A DNA stretch of 64,000 nt from Thermoplasmata archaeon. Lineage in GTDB: Archaea > Thermoplasmatota > Thermoplasmata > Lutacidiplasmatales > UBA184. Positions 50,687 through 58,887 of this stretch are shown piece after piece; the first letter of the stretch is position 1; every line of letters begins with the position of its first letter. The stretch covers positions 91,053 through 155,052 of the forward strand of contig JAKASE010000002.1 in NCBI GenBank assembly GCA_021819135.1. Reading direction: 5' to 3'. Made by a program: the position numbers and the translations under genes. The notes under the pieces were generated by a model that saw only the letters and a program-made list of their open reading frames with translations, had not been told where the DNA came from and did not search any database.

Positions 50687-50878
50687 GTGGCCAAGGCACG
50701 CGTCGGCCTTTACGAGGCCAAGGGAGACTCGCTCGTCCGGACCCACCGGTCCTGCCCGAAGTGCGGGCCGGGCACGTTCCTCGCTGAGCACAAGGACCGC
50801 CGTTCCTGCGGCCGGTGCGGCTACTCCGAATCGAAATCCCCCCCGCCGTCGCGGGGTAAGGGCGCGAAGTCGGCCTAG
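50687..50878 (+). CDS. rps27ae: ribosomal protein S27ae
   Basis: A 63-residue zinc-ribbon ribosomal protein. [26 protein letters not shown] matches archaeal S27ae with its four Cys ligands. GTG start 50687, 6 bp after S24e. It closes the operon. Small-subunit component near the A site. Confidence 0.95.
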   Translation: MAKARVGLYEAKGDSLVRTHRSCPKCGPGTFLAEHKDRRSCGRCGYSESKSPPPSRGKGAKSA

Positions 50879-51002
50879 GCGGCGGGCTCGCCCCGGCGGG
50901 GTTCGGTGCCCCGGTCCGACGCTCACCCTCTCGAAACGTCAATCTCACTTGACACGAGCCTCATAACGGTGTTTTTCCGCGGTTTACGCGTTCACGGTGA
51001 CC

Positions 51003-52145
51003 ATGTCCGCCTCATCGGGGGTTCCGGTCCCGGACGTGGCCGAAGGGGCCGGATCGCGCGGGATCGCCGAGCGGGCGTCCCCCGCCCGCTCTCGGATGAT
51101 CGAGTTCCTGCGGATCGGGCTCGGGCTCGTCTGGTTCGCGAACTTCCTCTTTATCGTCTACCCCCCGAACGACTTCTTCGGCAACTTCGCGAACGTCGCG
51201 CTCACCTTCGCCCCGGTGAGCTTCGGCGGAGCGGCGTTCCCCGACTACGTCGCCTCGCACCCGCTGTTCTTCTCCTGGACCGTGGCCCTGGTGACCGGCT
51301 ATCTCGCGTTCGCCTTCACGCTCGGGCTCACCACCCGCATCGCCTGCTTCGTCGGGAGCTTCTTCTCGGCGGTCCTCTTCGCGATCCAGGTCGGCACGAT
51401 CTTCGTCTTCCCGGGGGGAACGGATGTGGGGGAGCACCCGCTCTACATCCTCATCTCGGCGATCCTGCTCGTGGGGGGCGCCGGTCAGTCGCTCTCGCTG
51501 GACGAGTGGGTCCGGACGACGTGGACCCGGTACTGGGCCGCCCGTCCCACGCGCGTGCCGGGCCGGGCCCCGGCCGGCGCGCCGGGGGGGGTCTCCCTCT
51601 CGCCCCGGACCCTGTTCACCTACTTCGTCGTCGGCACCCTGGTCTCGCTCGGAGTGGGGGTCGGCCTCACCACCGCGTTCCCGCCCCAGGCCTCCGGCCC
51701 CTCCTCTCCCGGCACCGGACCGACCACCTACGTGAACCTGACCGTGATCCTCAACCAGACGAACGGCTGGCCGCAGTACGTCCCGGCGAACTTCACCGTG
51801 CCGACCGGGACGGTCGTGTTCACGATCACCGATCAGGACTCCCCGATGAACTGGACCCAGTGCCCCTGCGTCGTCTCCGGCACTCCGGGCGACACCGAGC
51901 TCGTCAACGGCACCCCGGCGCACGTCGTCTCATCGGCCAACGTGGCGCACACGTTCAACGTTCCGAAGCTCGGCCTCGCGATCTACTCGCCGGGGCTCAG
52001 CGTCGTTCAGTTCACGGTCCGTCTCCTCACCCCCGGGTCGTTCCAGTGGTTCTGCCTCGCGCCGTGCGGCACCGGCAGCAACCCCTATTCCACGCCGCCG
52101 ATGGGGACCCCGGGCTTCATGACCGGCACGCTCACGGTCGGCTAG
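51003..52145 (+). CDS. DoxX-like membrane domain fused to an external cupredoxin-like domain
   Basis: A 380-residue protein. Residues ~30-170 hold four helices resembling DoxX (MIEFLRIGLGLVWFANFLFI, then PLFFSWTVALVTGYLAFAF and the GTTRIACF-type loop). A fifth helix (residues ~205-230) leads to an external β-rich domain ending VAHTFNVPKLG and FQWFCLAPCGTGS...PPMGTPGFM. His, Cys and Met fit cupredoxin copper ligands, and C-x3-C resembles the CuA site of oxidase subunit II, but the His normally between Cys and Met is missing. Likely a redox or copper protein of the respiratory chain; the site may be altered. ATG 51003 (or GTG 50997). Confidence 0.65.
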   Translation: MSASSGVPVPDVAEGAGSRGIAERASPARSRMIEFLRIGLGLVWFANFLFIVYPPNDFFGNFANVALTFAPVSFGGAAFPDYVASHPLFFSWTVALVTGYLAFAFTLGLTTRIACFVGSFFSAVLFAIQVGTIFVFPGGTDVGEHPLYILISAILLVGGAGQSLSLDEWVRTTWTRYWAARPTRVPGRAPAGAPGGVSLSPRTLFTYFVVGTLVSLGVGVGLTTAFPPQASGPSSPGTGPTTYVNLTVILNQTNGWPQYVPANFTVPTGTVVFTITDQDSPMNWTQCPCVVSGTPGDTELVNGTPAHVVSSANVAHTFNVPKLGLAIYSPGLSVVQFTVRLLTPGSFQWFCLAPCGTGSNPYSTPPMGTPGFMTGTLTVG

Positions 52146-52321
52146 TCCGCCCCGCCGATCGGCGACCGGAGACCCGCCGCGGGAGTCCGCTCCCGCCCCG
52201 GGGTAGGGTGTCCCACGGACCCCGGTCCGGCCCCGCCGGGTCAACTCCCGTCCACCACTTCTTGATGAAAGGGCTCGCGTAAGGATACTCCATACTCGCG
52301 GCGCATTGTTCGGAGGCCACG

Positions 52322-53476
52322 ATGACGGCCGGTACTTCGGAGAAGGCTCGATCGACGGAGGAAGGGGATGTCCTTCGTCGCGTCCAGCGCACGGGCGAAG
52401 CGTCGCTGACCGTGAGCCTGCCGAAGCGATGGGCCGAATCGGTCGGGGTCCATCACGGGGACACGCTCCGGTTCCACGACCTCGGCAACGGACGGGTCGA
52501 GCTCTCGGTGGAGAGCGCCGTCTCCCGCCCCAGCCGTCCGGCCGAGCGGGCGCTCACGGTGGCCGCGGGAAAGGCCGCGCCCCACCTCATTCCTCGTCTC
52601 GTCGTCGGCGCCTACGTCACCGGCCACGATCAGGTGACCCTGACCGGAAGCCTGACCCAGCCCCAGCGCAACGAGATCCACCAGACCGTCGGAAAGCTGC
52701 TCGGGGCGAGCATCGTGGAGGACGGCAAGGACCGCGTGGTCATCCGCAACTTCGTTGACCCGACCCGCTACAGCATGCCCCGGCTCCTCGAGCATCTCGT
52801 CCGTCTGTTGCACCAGCAGGTGGAGGAGTGCCGCATCGGAGCGATCGGCCAGGAGACCGTCGATCGCGCGCAGCTCGTCTCGCTCGAGGACGAGATGGAC
52901 CGGGTCTACCACCTCATGGTGCGTCAGCTGATGCTCGCCTGCGGCCACTTCGGGGTTGCCCGGGAGATCGGGGCACCCCACCACCACTCGCACATGGGGT
53001 TCCGGATGATCGCGAAGCTCCTCGAGGACCTCGGGGACCGGCTGTTCGCTCTCGGGGAGAACATCTACCCGGCCGAGGGGGGACGATGGGACGTCCCGGA
53101 GGACGTCGGTCTCGAGGTGGCCACCCGACTGGAGCGCTTCGGGACGCTGCTCGGCCGTACGATGACCGCCTTCGACCGAGGCTCGGCCGAGGAGGCGAAC
53201 CTCGTCCTCAATGACGTGCACGCGGACGTGCCGGTGCTCCAGACGCTCGCCCGGGACCTGCCGTCCCGGGTCCCGTCGCAGTCCGACTCGCTGGCCGTCG
53301 AGCGGGTCCTCGAGGACCTCCTCCACATCACGCAGATGCTTCACGTCGTGAACGAGCTGACGATCAACCGGGTCGTGGACCTGGAAGACGCGCCCCGATG
53401 CGGCGACCGGATCTCGCGGGACGTGCCGGAGGCGCTCACCGAGAAGCCGGGGGCCCGGGTCCCGGTACCGGACTGA
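52322..53476 (+). CDS. AbrB-PhoU domain phosphate-type regulator
   Basis: A 384-residue protein. An N-terminal SpoVT/AbrB DNA-binding domain (RRVQRTGEASLTVSLPKRWAESVGVHHGDTLRF) is followed by two PhoU-like helical halves (residues ~150-260 and 270-365) with conserved acidic and His residues such as LEDEMDRVYHLMVRQLML. Archaeal AbrB-PhoU fusions regulate phosphate uptake genes. No pst genes lie within the window. Start ATG 52322. A GGATACTCCATACTC region lies about 45 bp upstream. Confidence 0.88.
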   Translation: MTAGTSEKARSTEEGDVLRRVQRTGEASLTVSLPKRWAESVGVHHGDTLRFHDLGNGRVELSVESAVSRPSRPAERALTVAAGKAAPHLIPRLVVGAYVTGHDQVTLTGSLTQPQRNEIHQTVGKLLGASIVEDGKDRVVIRNFVDPTRYSMPRLLEHLVRLLHQQVEECRIGAIGQETVDRAQLVSLEDEMDRVYHLMVRQLMLACGHFGVAREIGAPHHHSHMGFRMIAKLLEDLGDRLFALGENIYPAEGGRWDVPEDVGLEVATRLERFGTLLGRTMTAFDRGSAEEANLVLNDVHADVPVLQTLARDLPSRVPSQSDSLAVERVLEDLLHITQMLHVVNELTINRVVDLEDAPRCGDRISRDVPEALTEKPGARVPVPD

Positions 53477-53869
53477 CGGGACCGACCGCCCGTCCCAGAC
53501 TCGCTCCGGACGGGGACGCGGTGGGCGTCGAGAGCTGGCCATGGCGAATGGGCTGTCCTCCCCATCCCGAACGGCACGGGCTGCACTCCTGCGTGGGGCC
53601 GCCTCGGGCATACGGATCCGACAGGGCGGCCGGTCCCGAACCTCGGAGGAGGCCCATGTCGTCGGGTCCACCCACATCACACGACGGTTGGCGCGCTTCG
53701 CCGGCCCGCGCACGGAGACCCGCCGGAGTGCTCGGATCGCAGCCACCCCTTTAGAGGGGTCGTGCCCGGCCTCCCCTGGTCTAGGGGAGCCCCGCGTCCC
53801 CCACCGGTTCGCTCCCCGTTCCAGTGAATGCAAACGCTCAAAGCCCCCATCGGGAGGAAGCGAGGGTCG
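53477..53869. other. intergenic stretch with two hairpins
   Basis: About 390 bp with no recognised gene. Two adjacent perfect hairpins stand out: ACCCCT-TTAG-AGGGGT at 53745-53760 and CTCCCCT-GGTCT-AGGGGAG at 53771-53789. Their similar stems and 10-bp spacing suggest a regulatory pair or a double terminator before the zinc-ribbon gene. The stretch marks the change from core to accessory-looking DNA. Confidence 0.45.
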
Positions 53870-54022
53870 ATGGTCGCGGAATACACGGTCCACTGCTACC
53901 TCTGCGGCGGCTCGCTGTTCACCGCCGCGGAACTCCGACCCTACGACTCGGGGGCCACCTGTTCGGATTGCCAGCGAGTGATCGAGCAGCGGCCCGACTG
54001 GGCCCGCCGGGACCGCGCCTAG
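53870..54022 (+). CDS. small zinc-ribbon protein
   Basis: A 50-residue protein with a single zinc ribbon: CYLCGGSLFTAAELRPYD then ATCSDCQRVIE. ATG 53870 has GAGGG about 6 nt upstream; ATG 53828 would add 14 residues without conserved features. Single zinc ribbons of this size are common in archaea and usually of unknown function. Real coding is plausible because both Cys pairs are well formed. Confidence 0.5.
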   Translation: MVAEYTVHCYLCGGSLFTAAELRPYDSGATCSDCQRVIEQRPDWARRDRA

Positions 54023-54450
54023 CATTCGACCGACGCAACGTCCCCGCCCCGGTTCGCTGCGCGGCCTCGTGCGGCGATCCTTCCCGGCTCCGCTTGGGCT
54101 CATCGCCCTCGATCCCGATCCCTCGCGACCCGATGGTGTCGCGGCGGAGAGCACGGGCGGCCGGGGATGCTCTCAGCATGCGCGCGCGGGCGTGCCGGCG
54201 CGACTTCTCGACCCATTCCACCGTCGGGGCCAGAGCCCCTTCGGCACAGCGGCGGATGAGTGAGGAAACGAGCGGTACGGCGTCGCTCGTGGTCGAGCCC
54301 TCGAGTGCCACCGGGTCCTGACAGGTGCTCGAGTTCCCTTTCGCGGCAGCGAACATCTCGAACGGGTCTCCGATGGTTCGCCGATTCCGAAGGGGTTCGT
54401 ATCCGGCAACGTGGGGGTAGATAGGCTAGCAGCGACTTGTTCGTCTCACC
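54023..54450. other. intergenic stretch, no gene recognised
   Basis: About 430 bp. Open frames here on both strands are Arg/Ser-rich and lack domains, start signals or family resemblance, so I leave them out. An AT-richer patch near 54415-54430 (GTAGATAGGCTAGC) probably holds the promoter of the next gene. Confidence 0.4.
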
Positions 54451-55560
54451 ATGGCGGACACCCCCTCGGACCTCCAGCGCGACGCGGCCCACCACATCGT
54501 GACGGAGTACCTCGGGGTCCGGGCGGGGGAGAACGCGATCGTCGAGTCGTGGGACCATACGATGCCTATGGCGGCCGCGATGGTCGATGAGATCCGACGT
54601 GCGGGCGGCCGCGTCCTCCTCGTGCACGAGGACGAGAACGCGTGGTGGCGCGCGATCGACCGGAAGCAGAGCACCCTCCTCGGCCGGTCGAGCGAGCCGG
54701 AGTGGGCGGCGTTGAAGGCCGCGGATGTGTACGTGATGTTCTGGGGTCCGGGGGACCCGGACCGTATCGACACGCTTCGCGAGAAGACCTTCGACGAAGC
54801 GCTCGACTGGAACTCGACCTGGTACGAGGTCGCCCGGAAGACCGCGCTCCGGGGCGTGCGGATGACCGCGGGGTTCGTGAACGAGGGACGGGCGCGGAAG
54901 TGGGGGTTGGACCGCGCGCGGTGGGAGGAAGGGGTCCTGAGGGCATGTCTGGTCGACCCCGAGGAACTCGTCCAGAGCTCAGCCCGTCTCTGCCGGACGC
55001 TCTCGCGGGGCCGGCACGTGCGGATCACGCACTCGAACGGAACGGACCTAGAGGTCGCCCTGGCCGGGATCGCTCCACGGGTGATGGACGGGAGACCCCA
55101 CCCGCGGGACAAGCGGTACGGCCCCTACGGGATGATGGGGAGCATCCCGGGGGGATACGTCGATGCGGTCCTCGACTCCAAGACCGCGGAAGGGCGCTTT
55201 CGCGCCAATCGCCGGACCAATATCTGGTGGAACTCGCACGCCGGGGCCACGCTCGACTTCAGAGGCGGAAAGCTTGCCTCGTATTCCGTGGAGGACGGAG
55301 AAGAACAGCTCGCCCGCCAGTACCGCCGCGCCACGCGGGGGAGAGACCGTACCAGTGTGCTGACCTTCGGGCTGAACCCGGCGGTCAAGGATGTCGCGTA
55401 CCTCGAGAAGGGGGAGCGCGGCTGCGTAACCCTGCAAATCGGGGGCAACCGGGGACTCGGGGGCACCAACGGATCGAACTTCTTCACCTGGTTCACGCTC
55501 GGCGGTTCCGATATCGCGGTCGACGGGGCCCCGGTCATGCGTGCCGGGGAGCTCCTCTAG
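54451..55560 (+). CDS. M29-like aminopeptidase family protein
   Basis: A 369-residue soluble protein resembling the leucyl aminopeptidase/thermophilic M29 metallopeptidase group. The N-terminal part (VTEYLGVRAGENAIVESWDH) and the C-terminal GGNRGLGGTNGSNFFTWFTLGGSDIAVDGAPVMRAGEL correspond in layout to M29. The canonical metal-binding Glu/His set is not fully visible: acidic residues are in AVKDVAYLEKGERG. It might therefore be a diverged or inactive member. Start ATG 54451. It borders the accessory region; whether it belongs to it is unclear. Confidence 0.6.
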   Translation: MADTPSDLQRDAAHHIVTEYLGVRAGENAIVESWDHTMPMAAAMVDEIRRAGGRVLLVHEDENAWWRAIDRKQSTLLGRSSEPEWAALKAADVYVMFWGPGDPDRIDTLREKTFDEALDWNSTWYEVARKTALRGVRMTAGFVNEGRARKWGLDRARWEEGVLRACLVDPEELVQSSARLCRTLSRGRHVRITHSNGTDLEVALAGIAPRVMDGRPHPRDKRYGPYGMMGSIPGGYVDAVLDSKTAEGRFRANRRTNIWWNSHAGATLDFRGGKLASYSVEDGEEQLARQYRRATRGRDRTSVLTFGLNPAVKDVAYLEKGERGCVTLQIGGNRGLGGTNGSNFFTWFTLGGSDIAVDGAPVMRAGELL

Positions 55561-55776
55561 CGCCGACTCCCTGCGCGGTATGCCGACGGGGAACGGGGCA
55601 CAGAGCCCACCGATCGAACCGCCCATGCGCCGGCCATAGGGCGCCCCGAGAATTCCAACGCCATTCATCGGGGGCGTCGTTGTGTCGGGCCAAGCGGGTA
55701 GATCGGCGCACGGTTACCGGAGGAGGGCCTATTCGGTCCCTGTCCGACGACCACGAGAGGGGGAGGTCCCGACGGA

Positions 55777-56031
55777 TCAGCGCAGGTACCACAAAGGGTG
55801 GCGTTCTCGTCTCTGACCTAGCCGATCGGCAATCACACCATCCGGGACGAGGTCCAGCGTCCAAAGCCGCACGGCAGCGAGGACCACGAACATCACCCCG
55901 ACCACCGTGAACCACAGGCCGAAGAACAGCCCGACAACGACCAGGATGGCACCCGCGATGACCCCGCCCCAGCCAAGCTGGCGAGACTCCCGTCGGTATT
56001 CCTCGACAAGGTCAACCCGAGGAGACGCCAT
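55777..56031 (-). CDS. small membrane protein with two helices
   Basis: An 84-residue protein. A charged start (MASPRVDLVEEYRRESRQLG) leads to two hydrophobic helices (residues ~22-40 and 42-58) and a basic C-terminal tail. No family recognised. The regular amphipathic start and membrane pattern argue for real coding. It stands alone between non-coding stretches of ~200-280 bp. Confidence 0.5.
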   Translation of the reverse strand: MASPRVDLVEEYRRESRQLGWGGVIAGAILVVVGLFFGLWFTVVGVMFVVLAAVRLWTLDLVPDGVIADRLGQRRERHPLWYLR

Positions 56032-56311
56032 CGGTCGCGGCCATCAATTCCTGCCTGATACCCATTTCGAGGCGCTAGGCGAACTCCATCTGCCCGCACG
56101 GTGCCCCACGACCCGGCCACCCGATCTGACAGCGACGATGGAATCGTACGCCTCAATCCAGATCTTCCGGCAATTGCGGGTCTCCGTACGGTTGAGTGTG
56201 AATCGGCCGGACCTCTCTTGCGGCATGAGAGCCATTGCGACCGAGTCGTGCGCCGGCCCGGACCGTAGCGCGTGAGGGTACCGCGGGCCCCCGGAACGTC
56301 ATGCCGATCGC
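56032..56311. other. intergenic stretch, no gene recognised
   Basis: About 280 bp. A 63-residue open frame on the minus strand has no recognisable features and I do not accept it. No repeats or hairpins found by eye. Confidence 0.35.
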
Positions 56312-56635
56312 CTACCTTGGGACGGTCCGCTCGTCGTACGAGAACTCGACGTGCTTGCAGTCCGTACACCGCCACGGGGGGAACCGAGGCCGACGCGCGA
56401 TGTCCCCGAAAGACACCGACGGACCTTCCACGGCTCTGATCTCAACGGAAGACTCATAGCTGCCGTGTCCGCGGGGGTCGATCGCGCCCTGGGGAATCCA
56501 TGCGATGGAAGCCCCGCACGTGCCTGTCCAGGTCTGACCGATCACCGCCCCGCCATCCATAGGTTTCCCGCATTGCGCGCACGACCTTGTGGAAGGGAGG
56601 GCCGCGGACATCGCGCCGAGCGACGAAGAAGTCAC
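56312..56635 (-). CDS. zinc-ribbon protein resembling PF20097/DUF6487
   Basis: A 107-residue protein with paired Cys motifs: CAQCGKPMDGGAVIG near the N-terminus and CTDCKHVEFSYDE near the C-terminus. This spacing and the GKPMxxG...WRCxxC layout resemble small proteins of the DUF6487 type, function unknown. ATG 56635 or ATG 56611 (MSAALPS) could start it; the second begins closer to the conserved part. Confidence 0.5.
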   Translation of the reverse strand: MTSSSLGAMSAALPSTRSCAQCGKPMDGGAVIGQTWTGTCGASIAWIPQGAIDPRGHGSYESSVEIRAVEGPSVSFGDIARRPRFPPWRCTDCKHVEFSYDERTVPR

Positions 56636-57342
56636 GCAGCAGTCAACCTACCCCGGAGCCCTCCCGCCCCCGAGCCGTTCGCTCTCTGGAGTGAACCGGG
56701 GGGTTCCCACCGGTCGCGTACTCGGAACCGGGGTCTATCCGGCCCTGTCGTACCCCTTCGACCGGATGGGTCATTCCGGGGCGAGGGAGCTATAGCGGGG
56801 CCCTATCATGCCCGTGCCCGCCACGGGCCCGTAGTATAGTTTGGGACATATTATCATGTCCCATAGTTATATCCGGTTCGCTCCATACCGTTAACACTGA
56901 CCCTCGTGCACCCATGGGCCGTAGGGGGTTCAGATCCCCGGCAGAGACATCGCTACGGGATTCGATGAGGAGGATATCCTCAGGCCGGAACACGGAGCTC
57001 CAATCACCGGGGTAAGTGACCGTCTGAGTGACAGTGAGAGCAGGCTCGGTCGTAAGGCCTAGCAGAGCTTGCCCGGGCCGGTCGCCACGCTGTTTGACTG
57101 CAGCCCTTCTCTCCATACCCCGTGCCCGCCAGGAGTCTCGCGGTTTCGCCAGACTGTGACGCGAGATGCGGCAGCCATCCATCACATCATCCGGCACCAG
57201 GAGCCTGTTGCGCAAACCGAACCCCCCCTCGCTGCCTCGACCCACGAAGTCGCCCGGGGTGGACGGGGTCGAGTCGTACGGGGACGAAGGGCCTCGGCCG
57301 AGATCGGCGAATTGAACGGTGCCCCGGGTTCTGGAAACCGAT
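56636..57342. other. long intergenic stretch with AT-rich palindrome
   Basis: About 700 bp without an accepted gene; a 197-residue minus-strand frame has a mixed, Arg/Ser/Gly-rich composition and no domain. At 56830-56875 the sequence turns strongly AT-rich and contains TGGGACAT-ATTATC-ATGTCCCA (56842-56863), an 8-bp perfect inverted repeat, flanked by TATAG and GTTATATCC. It may be an operator, promoter or integration-related site. Further on, GGGGGTTCAGATCCCC (56924-56939) resembles a tRNA T arm, but nothing else of a tRNA is present. Confidence 0.4.
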
Positions 57343-57546
57343 ATGAAGGTCGAGGACGCTCGGAACATGGTCATGGCGTCCATCGCCGCGAAGGCACCGC
57401 ATGGAGAGGTCCGTCCCTCGAAGGGCCGACCGCTCTCTGAGATCGGGATGTCTGCGGACGAGGCTCGGGAGCTCCGCGCCCGGCTCGCCTCGTTCGCCCG
57501 CGAGTGGGACGACCCGAGGATGGATGCCTATGACAGTGAATCTTAG
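57343..57546 (+). CDS. putative antitoxin of a MazF-type toxin
   Basis: A 67-residue acidic-to-neutral protein (MKVEDARNMVMASIAAKAPHG, then ADEARELRARLASFAREWDDP). No DNA-binding fold is obvious. Its position and 17-bp overlap with the MazF-like gene, together with its size, are those of an antitoxin; the C-terminal acidic helix could wrap the toxin. ATG 57343; eight codons upstream an alternative start adds MPRVLETD. Confidence 0.6.
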   Translation: MKVEDARNMVMASIAAKAPHGEVRPSKGRPLSEIGMSADEARELRARLASFAREWDDPRMDAYDSES

Positions 57547-57883
57547 GCGCGGCGGAGTCTATCTCGTCGGGTTCCCGAACATCGACTTCCGGACCTGGAA
57601 GCCGCGTCCCACGCTGCTCGTTCAGGACCCGAACGTGCGGGGGCCCTACCCGGACCTCCTGGTCGCCGCGATCACGTCCTCCATAGAAACTGCTGGTCCA
57701 ACCCGAATCCTAATCCAGATGAACACCGTCGAAGGTCGGGCGATGGGTCTCCGGACCGACTCTGTGATCGCCTTGGACAACCTTGCCACGGTCCCCGAGA
57801 ATCGGCTGATGCGGCAACTGGGAACCTGTCCGATCATGCCTGCGGTGGACAGGATTCTCAAGCGACTGTTCTCCTTATCCTAA
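57530..57883 (+). CDS. MazF/PemK-like mRNA interferase toxin
   Basis: A 117-residue protein with the MazF fold pattern: LRRGGVYLVGFPNIDFRTWKPRPTLLVQ (RG-x-V/I-Y-x-V... and the KxRPxLVVQ motif), LVAAITSS, then TDSVIALDNLATVPENRLMRQLGT, in which the S-V-I-x-LDNL motif is typical. MazF toxins cut mRNA at short sites. It overlaps its antitoxin gene by 17 bp. Immediately downstream (12 bp) begins the first inverted repeat and CGCG-family gene. Confidence 0.82.
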   Translation: MTVNLRRGGVYLVGFPNIDFRTWKPRPTLLVQDPNVRGPYPDLLVAAITSSIETAGPTRILIQMNTVEGRAMGLRTDSVIALDNLATVPENRLMRQLGTCPIMPAVDRILKRLFSLS

Positions 57884-57895
57884 CCCGGTTCGCAC

Positions 57896-57930
57896 ATCGC
57901 TCGTTCCTGCCTACGCGAGGAACGAGCGAT
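57896..57930 (+). repeat. inverted repeat enclosing a start codon, copy 1
   Basis: ATCGCTCGTTCC, an 11-bp spacer TGCCTACGCGA, then GGAACGAGCGAT: a perfect 12-bp inverted repeat whose last two bases are the AT of the ATG at 57929. The same element precedes both other paralogues. As RNA it would fold into a stable hairpin that hides the start codon; as DNA it could be an operator or recombination site. Confidence 0.85.
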
Positions 57931-58522
57931 GGCGACAGCCACAGAGTCCCCGGAACCCTTTCGAACCACGACGCCGACGGAACCCACCTCCACGTCGCGC
58001 CTGCGAACCGTGACAGGCTCGCGCTGGCCGAGAAAATGTGCCTGCGGCTGTGGCCTCCAAATCCCGCGTGACCCAGAAGTCCGCTATGTCGTGGACTTCG
58101 GCGCCGCGAAGCCCTACCCCGCGTATCTCCGCGAGCACTCCCCCGACTACCGTACCTATCGCGGCCAGCCGCGATCCACCGAGGGCACCGCCCCCGCCTT
58201 CCGCCCCGCTTCCGAGCTCCCCCGCGAGCCGCCGAAGCCGCCCGTCGCGCCGCGTCCCACTGTCGAGCTCGCCCACGAGGAGGCGGAGACGACCGCGAGC
58301 CCCGAGGCGGGACGGCCGTGGGCGAGCGGGCAGCTCGTGTTCAATGCGGGGCAGTTCGAGTCGGCGCGGAGCGCGTTCGCGGACTACGCGCGGGACGGCG
58401 AGACTGCGAAGGAGCTGCGCGCCCGGGTGAACAAGACGATCCTCGAGGACCTCGAGGCGAAGGTACTCGCGCTGCGCGCCCTGCACGCGAAGCTCAATGT
58501 GAAAGGTGAGGCGGAACGCTGA
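57929..58522 (+). CDS. CGCG-motif paralogue 1, full length
   Basis: A 197-residue protein, member of a family with three copies here. N-terminal core (residues ~22-75): RLRTVTGSRWPRKCACGCGL, then RDPEVRYVVDFGAAKPYPAY and LREHSPDY. A Pro/Ala/Glu linker (residues ~80-125) leads to a helical C-terminal domain (SPEAGRPWASGQLVFNAGQF, then KELRARVNKTILEDLEAKVL). C-x-C-G-C-G resembles the zinc-binding start of some HNH-associated proteins, but no HNH site is seen. Function unknown. It follows the MazF pair and has the inverted repeat at its start. Confidence 0.7.
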   Translation: MATATESPEPFRTTTPTEPTSTSRLRTVTGSRWPRKCACGCGLQIPRDPEVRYVVDFGAAKPYPAYLREHSPDYRTYRGQPRSTEGTAPAFRPASELPREPPKPPVAPRPTVELAHEEAETTASPEAGRPWASGQLVFNAGQFESARSAFADYARDGETAKELRARVNKTILEDLEAKVLALRALHAKLNVKGEAER

Positions 58523-58553
58523 AGGGGCCCCGGTCCCCTCGACGCCGGCAACG

Positions 58554-58563
58554 TTTATATTAA
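58554..58563 (+). promoter_or_regulatory. TATA box of the second toxin-antitoxin pair
   Basis: TTTATATTAA, about 20 bp before ATG 58579 and just after a GC-rich GGGGCCCC-containing stretch that could end the previous transcript. One of the strongest TATA boxes in the window. Confidence 0.65.
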
Positions 58564-58578
58564 CTTGGGGTGTTAACA

Positions 58579-58887
58579 ATGATTCGAAGGAGCCGGTTGA
58601 TCATACCCCTGACTGCGGAGGACCGGCTCGAAGTTACAATCGATAAGGAGCGAGGGACCGTGAAGGGCTTCGTCATCAATTACGTGGCCACCATCTCTGG
58701 GAAGGACCACTCGGTGGTTCGGTACGATACGCGCCATGGGTTTCCCCACAAGGATGTGGTGGGACGGGGCGGTCACGTCGAGCGCAAGGAACCGCTCCCC
58801 GACCGGGACTTGCACACCTTGGTGGACATCGCCATCGACGATCTCAAGGCGAACTGGTCGACCTACCGAAGGAGGTTCGTCCGATGA
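58579..58887 (+). CDS. TumE/DUF7718-like putative toxin
   Basis: A 102-residue protein. DHSVVRYDTRHGFPHKDVVGRGGHVERKEPLP followed by a helical DLHTLVDIAIDDLKANWSTYRRRF resembles the small TumE-type toxins and DUF7718 proteins, which have a RYD-xx-HG-xxH core. ATG 58579; GTG 58570 is an alternative. It overlaps the HTH gene by 4 bp (ATGA), the usual layout for toxin and antitoxin. Toxicity is inferred from family and context only. Confidence 0.6.
   Translation: MIRRSRLIIPLTAEDRLEVTIDKERGTVKGFVINYVATISGKDHSVVRYDTRHGFPHKDVVGRGGHVERKEPLPDRDLHTLVDIAIDDLKANWSTYRRRFVR

Noticed and set aside
50997..51003. GTG 50997 as start of the DoxX-cupredoxin gene
   Set aside because: It adds only two codons before ATG 51003, which is the stronger start codon; the choice does not change the protein meaningfully.
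53919..54356. A 145-residue minus-strand frame between the zinc-ribbon gene and the aminopeptidase-like gene
   Set aside because: It is Arg/Ala-rich, runs antisense over the zinc-ribbon gene and has no recognisable features.
56044..56235. A 63-residue minus-strand frame
   Set aside because: No recognisable motif, no start signal and no neighbour in operon distance.
56924..56939. GGGGGTTCAGATCCCC resembling a tRNA T arm
   Set aside because: The invariant A58 of the T loop is G here, the fifth stem pair fails, and no anticodon or D arm lies upstream. Possibly a chance hairpin or a very degraded tRNA end.
56790..57383. A 197-residue minus-strand frame in the gene-free stretch
   Set aside because: Mixed Arg/Ser/Gly-rich composition, no fold pattern, and it overlaps the antitoxin start. 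I treat the stretch as non-coding.
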